A stretch of DNA of 9,227 nucleotides, from contig JABFST010000443.1 in NCBI GenBank assembly GCA_013140465.1, forward strand, positions 1-9,227, in the 5' to 3' direction. Numbering within the stretch: the first letter of the stretch is position 1; each line of letters starts with the position of its first letter. The notes under the pieces are model-generated. The model did not search any database. It was not told where the DNA came from and saw only the letters and a list, made by a program, of their open reading frames with translations. Shown in pieces: positions 6,636 to 9,227 of this stretch. This DNA is from Methylococcaceae bacterium. GTDB taxonomy: Bacteria > Pseudomonadota > Gammaproteobacteria > Methylococcales > Methylomonadaceae. A program made the position numbers and the translations under genes.

Positions 6636-7628
6636 ATGAACCCGCTCTGGAACACATTTTTGCTTAGCCAACAGGCCACCATTACGCTGACCGACACCGA
6701 TTTCCCGCCAGCAGCAGACAGCCCACAAGCCCGTCTTTTTGCCCCCGTACACCTAGCCGTATTAACGGTGGGCGGCAACGATGCCGCAACCTTATTGCAA
6801 GGACAAATCACTTGCAACATCAAAGACATAAGTGAAAACCAAAGCAGTATAGGCGCACTATGCACAGCTAAAGGCCGCGTCATCAGCACCTTTATAGTGA
6901 TAAAAAGTGGCGCAGTTTTTCACTTGCTGCTGCCCAAAACACTGTTGCCTACGCTGCATAAACGGCTGCAAATGTATGTGCTAAGGTCAGCTGTGACTCT
7001 AACGGATAACACCGACCGCCTGTGCCTCATTGGCTTACATTCCCAGATTGCCGACACGTCCCCGCTTTTTGCCACCGAACAACAAGACGGACTGATCCGC
7101 ATCAAAGTCAGCCGTACCGAACAACGCTATCTGGTTATCGCCGATGCCGAACCCAGCATTGCCTATTGGGATCAGCAACGCCAGCAACACGCAATCCCCA
7201 CTAGCTCATCACACTGGCATTATCAGGACATACTGTCTGGATTGCCGTGGCTTAGCCCAGAAACCAGTGAAGAATTTATCCCGCAAATGCTTAATTTAGA
7301 CGAACTGGGCGGCATCAGCTACAACAAAGGCTGTTACACGGGCCAAGAAATTGTCGCGCGTACCCATTATCTAGGCAAAGCCAAACGCGCCTTATACTTG
7401 GCGCAATGCTCTAACACGGCATTGCCCGCCGCCAACAGCGCGATTGTAACCCCTACTGGCGAGACCAACACCGTGGTCGGTAAAGTCCTGCAAGCGGCCT
7501 TAGCGCCGGACCAACAGCGTTGCCTATTGTTGGTCGTGTTGTCTGCAACGGAACAAGAATCGCCCCAACTTAGCTTGGACGATCTGCCACCTAGCCCCAT
7601 CACCTTACTGCCCGAGCACACCTTATGA
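6636..7628 (+). CDS. ygfZ: YgfZ, folate-dependent Fe-S protein maintenance factor (GcvT-like)
   Basis: YgfZ resembles the T protein of the glycine cleavage system, binds tetrahydrofolate, and supports assembly or repair of certain Fe-S enzymes such as MiaB. The 330-residue product is close to E. coli YgfZ (326). The family signature KGCYTGQE is intact at 231-238, with the essential Cys233. LLQGQITCNIKDI (53-65) and the GALCTAKGRV segment (73-82) match the folate-binding fold. The start at 6636 gives the usual N-terminus and lies after a TATAAT promoter; an in-frame ATG at 6537 would add 33 atypical residues and precede the promoter. No clear Shine-Dalgarno precedes 6636. The stop overlaps the ctaA start (ATGA at 7625-7628), which implies translational coupling. 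Its placement next to heme A and Rieske genes fits a role in redox-cofactor supply. Confidence 0.93.
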   Translation: MNPLWNTFLLSQQATITLTDTDFPPAADSPQARLFAPVHLAVLTVGGNDAATLLQGQITCNIKDISENQSSIGALCTAKGRVISTFIVIKSGAVFHLLLPKTLLPTLHKRLQMYVLRSAVTLTDNTDRLCLIGLHSQIADTSPLFATEQQDGLIRIKVSRTEQRYLVIADAEPSIAYWDQQRQQHAIPTSSSHWHYQDILSGLPWLSPETSEEFIPQMLNLDELGGISYNKGCYTGQEIVARTHYLGKAKRALYLAQCSNTALPAANSAIVTPTGETNTVVGKVLQAALAPDQQRCLLLVVLSATEQESPQLSLDDLPPSPITLLPEHTL

Positions 7629-8590
7629 ACCCTGAAGCCATCAGATATTTTCGTCGCCTCGGCATTATCACCATCATCACCGTCTATTGCGTGATCTTGG
7701 CTGGCGGCATAGTCCGTGCATCGGGCGCGGGCATGGGCTGCCCTGACTGGCCCACTTGCTTCGGACAATGGATACCACCTACCAATGAAGCGCAATTGCC
7801 ATCCAATTACCATGATATTTACGCCCAACGCGGCTACGAAAACACCCAATTTAACCCTGTAAAAACCTGGACGGAATACACCAACCGCCTGATCGGCGCG
7901 AGTTTGGGCATCTTAATTTTCTTAGTCGCCTGGTCCTCGCGGATTTACCTTAGCACCGACAAACCCATCTTCTACTTGTCCGTCGGCAGCTTTTTGTTAG
8001 TCGGCTTTCAGGGCTGGCTAGGTTCCAGTGTTGTTGCCAGCAATCTAAAGCCTGTGATGATTACCTTGCACATGCTCATCGCCTTGCTGATAGTCGCCCT
8101 ACTGATTTACACCTTGGCACGCTCACAACGCGACAGCCTTAGCCAACTTGATGCCAGCCTGTTGCCGCCCAAATTTAACACTGTGCTGCTCATCGCCATG
8201 TTGATGACCTTAACCCAAGTTGCAATGGGTACTCAAGTCCGGGAAGCCGTTGATGTCATCGCCCAAGCCCATATCGAACGGCAATTTTGGCGCGACGACT
8301 TCCCTATTATTTTCTACATACACCGTTCGTTTTCTTCGCTGATCTTATTTACCAACCTTTGGTTAGTATGGCGGCTTTATCAAGCCGTCGGCACGCAAAG
8401 CCTGTTGTTCCGCACTGGCTTGGCCTTAGCCAGTTTAGTCATCACAGCTATATTGGCGGGCATGGCGTTAGACCGCCTAGACGTACCGCCGATAGCCCAG
8501 CCTATCCACTTATTAATGGCTAACCTGATTTTTGGCGCCCAATTTTTTCTTTACCGCAGCTACCGCTACGCCCTCAACCTTCCCGCTTAA
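7625..8590 (+). CDS. ctaA: Heme A synthase (CtaA/COX15 family)
   Basis: This integral membrane enzyme oxidises the C8 methyl of heme O to the formyl group of heme A, needed for aa3-type cytochrome oxidases. The 321 residues form about eight membrane spans (roughly 12-31, 89-107, 115-134, 145-164, 185-203, 227-250, 262-281, 292-311) in two four-helix halves. Family marks are GGIVRASGAGMGCPDWPTC (27-45) with the loop cysteines Cys39 and Cys45, EYTNR (84-88), His149 (ITLHM), QVAMGTQVRE (198-207), His233 (IHRSF) and His295 (QPIHLLMAN). Glu84 aligns with the catalytic Glu of B. subtilis CtaA. The usual first heme-ligand His (E-x2-H-R) is Asn87 here, a form I recall from Bacteroidota-type members. 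Its ATG overlaps the ygfZ stop. No ctaB or oxidase genes are in view. Confidence 0.92.
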   Translation: MNPEAIRYFRRLGIITIITVYCVILAGGIVRASGAGMGCPDWPTCFGQWIPPTNEAQLPSNYHDIYAQRGYENTQFNPVKTWTEYTNRLIGASLGILIFLVAWSSRIYLSTDKPIFYLSVGSFLLVGFQGWLGSSVVASNLKPVMITLHMLIALLIVALLIYTLARSQRDSLSQLDASLLPPKFNTVLLIAMLMTLTQVAMGTQVREAVDVIAQAHIERQFWRDDFPIIFYIHRSFSSLILFTNLWLVWRLYQAVGTQSLLFRTGLALASLVITAILAGMALDRLDVPPIAQPIHLLMANLIFGAQFFLYRSYRYALNLPA

Positions 8591-8612
8591 CACCTAGACT
8601 ATCCAGCCGACC

Positions 8613-8966
8613 ATGCCTAAGCCACCTAAACCCATATGCACTCGCGCAGAACTTGAAGCCATACAATATTTGGCCATGCCAATACAGTACAAAAACCAAG
8701 CCGATACGGCAGTGGTGTTTATTTTCGACGGACACGCCTATGCCTACATCAACCGCTGTATGCACATGCAAAAACCCCTTAATTGTGAACAAGACGCCAT
8801 TTTTGATGACAGCTTAAAATTCCTGCGCTGCTCAATGCACGGCTTTGTCTTTGACCCGACCACAGGCACTTGCCTAAGCCCCGTTTGTTATGGGCAAAAG
8901 CTACAAGCCCTGCGTATCAGCGAGATGGATGGTGCGGTTTATTTTACCGACAAACATGTGGACTAA
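8613..8966 (+). CDS. Small Rieske-type [2Fe-2S] protein
   Basis: The 117-residue soluble protein has the Rieske cluster pair C-x-H (Cys49, His51 in NRCMHM) and C-x2-H (Cys73, His76 in RCSMHGFVFD), 21 residues apart. That is the pattern of Rieske ferredoxins and of Rieske domains in oxygenases (PF00355). DPTTGTC and the terminal beta strands (LQALRI, AVYF) complete the small beta fold. No membrane anchor, Tat signal or catalytic domain is present, so it is probably a cytoplasmic electron carrier or an accessory subunit. Extra cysteines (9, 58, 87, 92) are not part of the motif. It starts 22 nt after ctaA with no clear Shine-Dalgarno, suggesting it is translated in the wake of ctaA. Its redox partner is not visible here. 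Confidence 0.9.
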   Translation: MPKPPKPICTRAELEAIQYLAMPIQYKNQADTAVVFIFDGHAYAYINRCMHMQKPLNCEQDAIFDDSLKFLRCSMHGFVFDPTTGTCLSPVCYGQKLQALRISEMDGAVYFTDKHVD

Positions 8967-8984
8967 TGGCCTTAACTAGGCCAT
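8966..8984 (+). repeat. Inverted repeat at the stop of the Rieske gene
   Basis: ATGGCC (8966-8971) and GGCCAT (8979-8984) form a perfect 6-bp stem with a 7-nt loop, beginning at the last base of the stop codon. No T run follows. It may protect the 3' end of the message upstream of the true terminator. Confidence 0.45.
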
Positions 8985-8991
8985 GCACGGA

Positions 8992-9029
8992 CACGCCAAG
9001 GGCTAAACCCTTAGCGTGCGGGCGTTTTT
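8992..9029 (+). terminator. Terminator hairpin after the ygfZ-ctaA-Rieske set
   Basis: CACGC-C-AAGGG (8992-9002) pairs with CCCTT-A-GCGTG (9008-9018): ten pairs with one C-A mismatch and a 5-nt loop. Five T follow at 9025-9029 after a short GC stretch, so termination is likely on the plus strand though not textbook. The T run overlaps the stop codon of the convergent gene at 9028-9030. Confidence 0.65.
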
Positions 9030-9227
9030 ATTGGGCTTGGTTGCCCGCTTCGGCGGGGGCGTTTTCAGCTTGATTGGCACTCGGTGCTGCTGGCGCAGCG
9101 GCTTGTTTTAAATATCGCAACGACACTAGCTTATCCTGATACGCTTGTATCTGGTTTTCCACTTCCACTTGCTTAAAGCCCAGCAACGATTCCTTGCCCA
9201 GCAAGGTGCTAAAAAAACCACGGCTAT
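9028..9227 (-). CDS. C-terminal end of an unrecognised protein (cut by window edge)
   Basis: The last 65 codons of a minus-strand gene are visible, ending in TAA at 9030-9028; the other two minus frames are interrupted by stops. The visible part starts SRGFFSTLLGKESLLGFKQ, continues as a charged, helix-prone and possibly coiled-coil stretch (QVEVENQIQAYQDKLVSLRYLK), and ends in a low-complexity Ala, Pro, Asn and Gln tail (about 41-65). I cannot name the family. The gene converges on the Rieske gene. That the frame runs open to the edge and ends just before a terminator supports a real gene. Confidence 0.7.
   Translation of the reverse strand, partial: SRGFFSTLLGKESLLGFKQVEVENQIQAYQDKLVSLRYLKQAAAPAAPSANQAENAPAEAGNQAQ

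Noticed and set aside
6602..6889. Minus-strand open frame of 95 codons over the ygfZ start
   Set aside because: It is a shadow of ygfZ with no start signals and no recognisable protein features.
7367..7849. Open frame of 160 codons on the minus strand
   Set aside because: It is antisense to the ygfZ-ctaA junction, both of which have clear family motifs; no promoter or ribosome site was seen.
1..9227. CRISPR arrays, insertion sequences, prophage or defence genes
   Set aside because: No spaced repeats, transposase motifs, integrase or defence-type domains were found on either strand; the layout is core chromosome.

Overview
This window looks like chromosomal DNA of a gammaproteobacterium with moderate GC. 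The evidence is the tig-clpP-clpX-lon gene order, protein lengths and motifs close to the E. coli family members, a YgfZ homologue and sigma70- and sigma32-type promoter matches. A tRNA-Leu gene just upstream of tig, plus a heme A synthase, suggests an aerobic, non-enteric lineage. The genus cannot be fixed from the sequence alone.

Left part (1-4895, minus strand): a protein quality-control block read right to left. Trigger factor (tig) is followed 9 nt later by clpP, whose ribosome binding site overlaps the tig stop codon. Then come an 86-nt gap rich in small inverted repeats, clpX, a strong bidirectional terminator, and lon under its own sigma32-like (heat-shock) promoter. Lon is cut by the left edge, leaving about the first 457 residues. 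Together these genes cover co-translational folding (trigger factor) and ATP-dependent proteolysis (ClpXP, Lon).

Middle (4896-6433): a tRNA-Leu(UAG) gene on the minus strand has a well-formed sigma70 promoter and a weak terminator-like hairpin. Upstream of it lies a minus-strand radical SAM gene related to the wyosine-synthetase-like family. Diverging from that gene is a tiny monocistronic plus-strand gene encoding a 65-residue probable single-span membrane protein of unknown function. It has its own sigma70 promoter, repeats around that promoter and a strong terminator.

Right part (6568-9030, plus strand): a promoter precedes a compact set of ygfZ (folate-dependent Fe-S protein maintenance), ctaA/COX15 (heme A synthase, overlapping ygfZ by 4 nt) and a small Rieske-type [2Fe-2S] protein. 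A terminator hairpin follows. The theme is cofactor maturation and redox: Fe-S upkeep, heme A for cytochrome oxidase, and an electron carrier. The last 200 bases hold the C-terminal end of a convergent, unrecognised gene.

Most of the window is ordinary core genome. The parts most worth a second look are the orphan small membrane-protein gene with its repeat-flanked promoter, and the heme A synthase with Asn where a conserved His is expected, linked to ygfZ and a Rieske protein.
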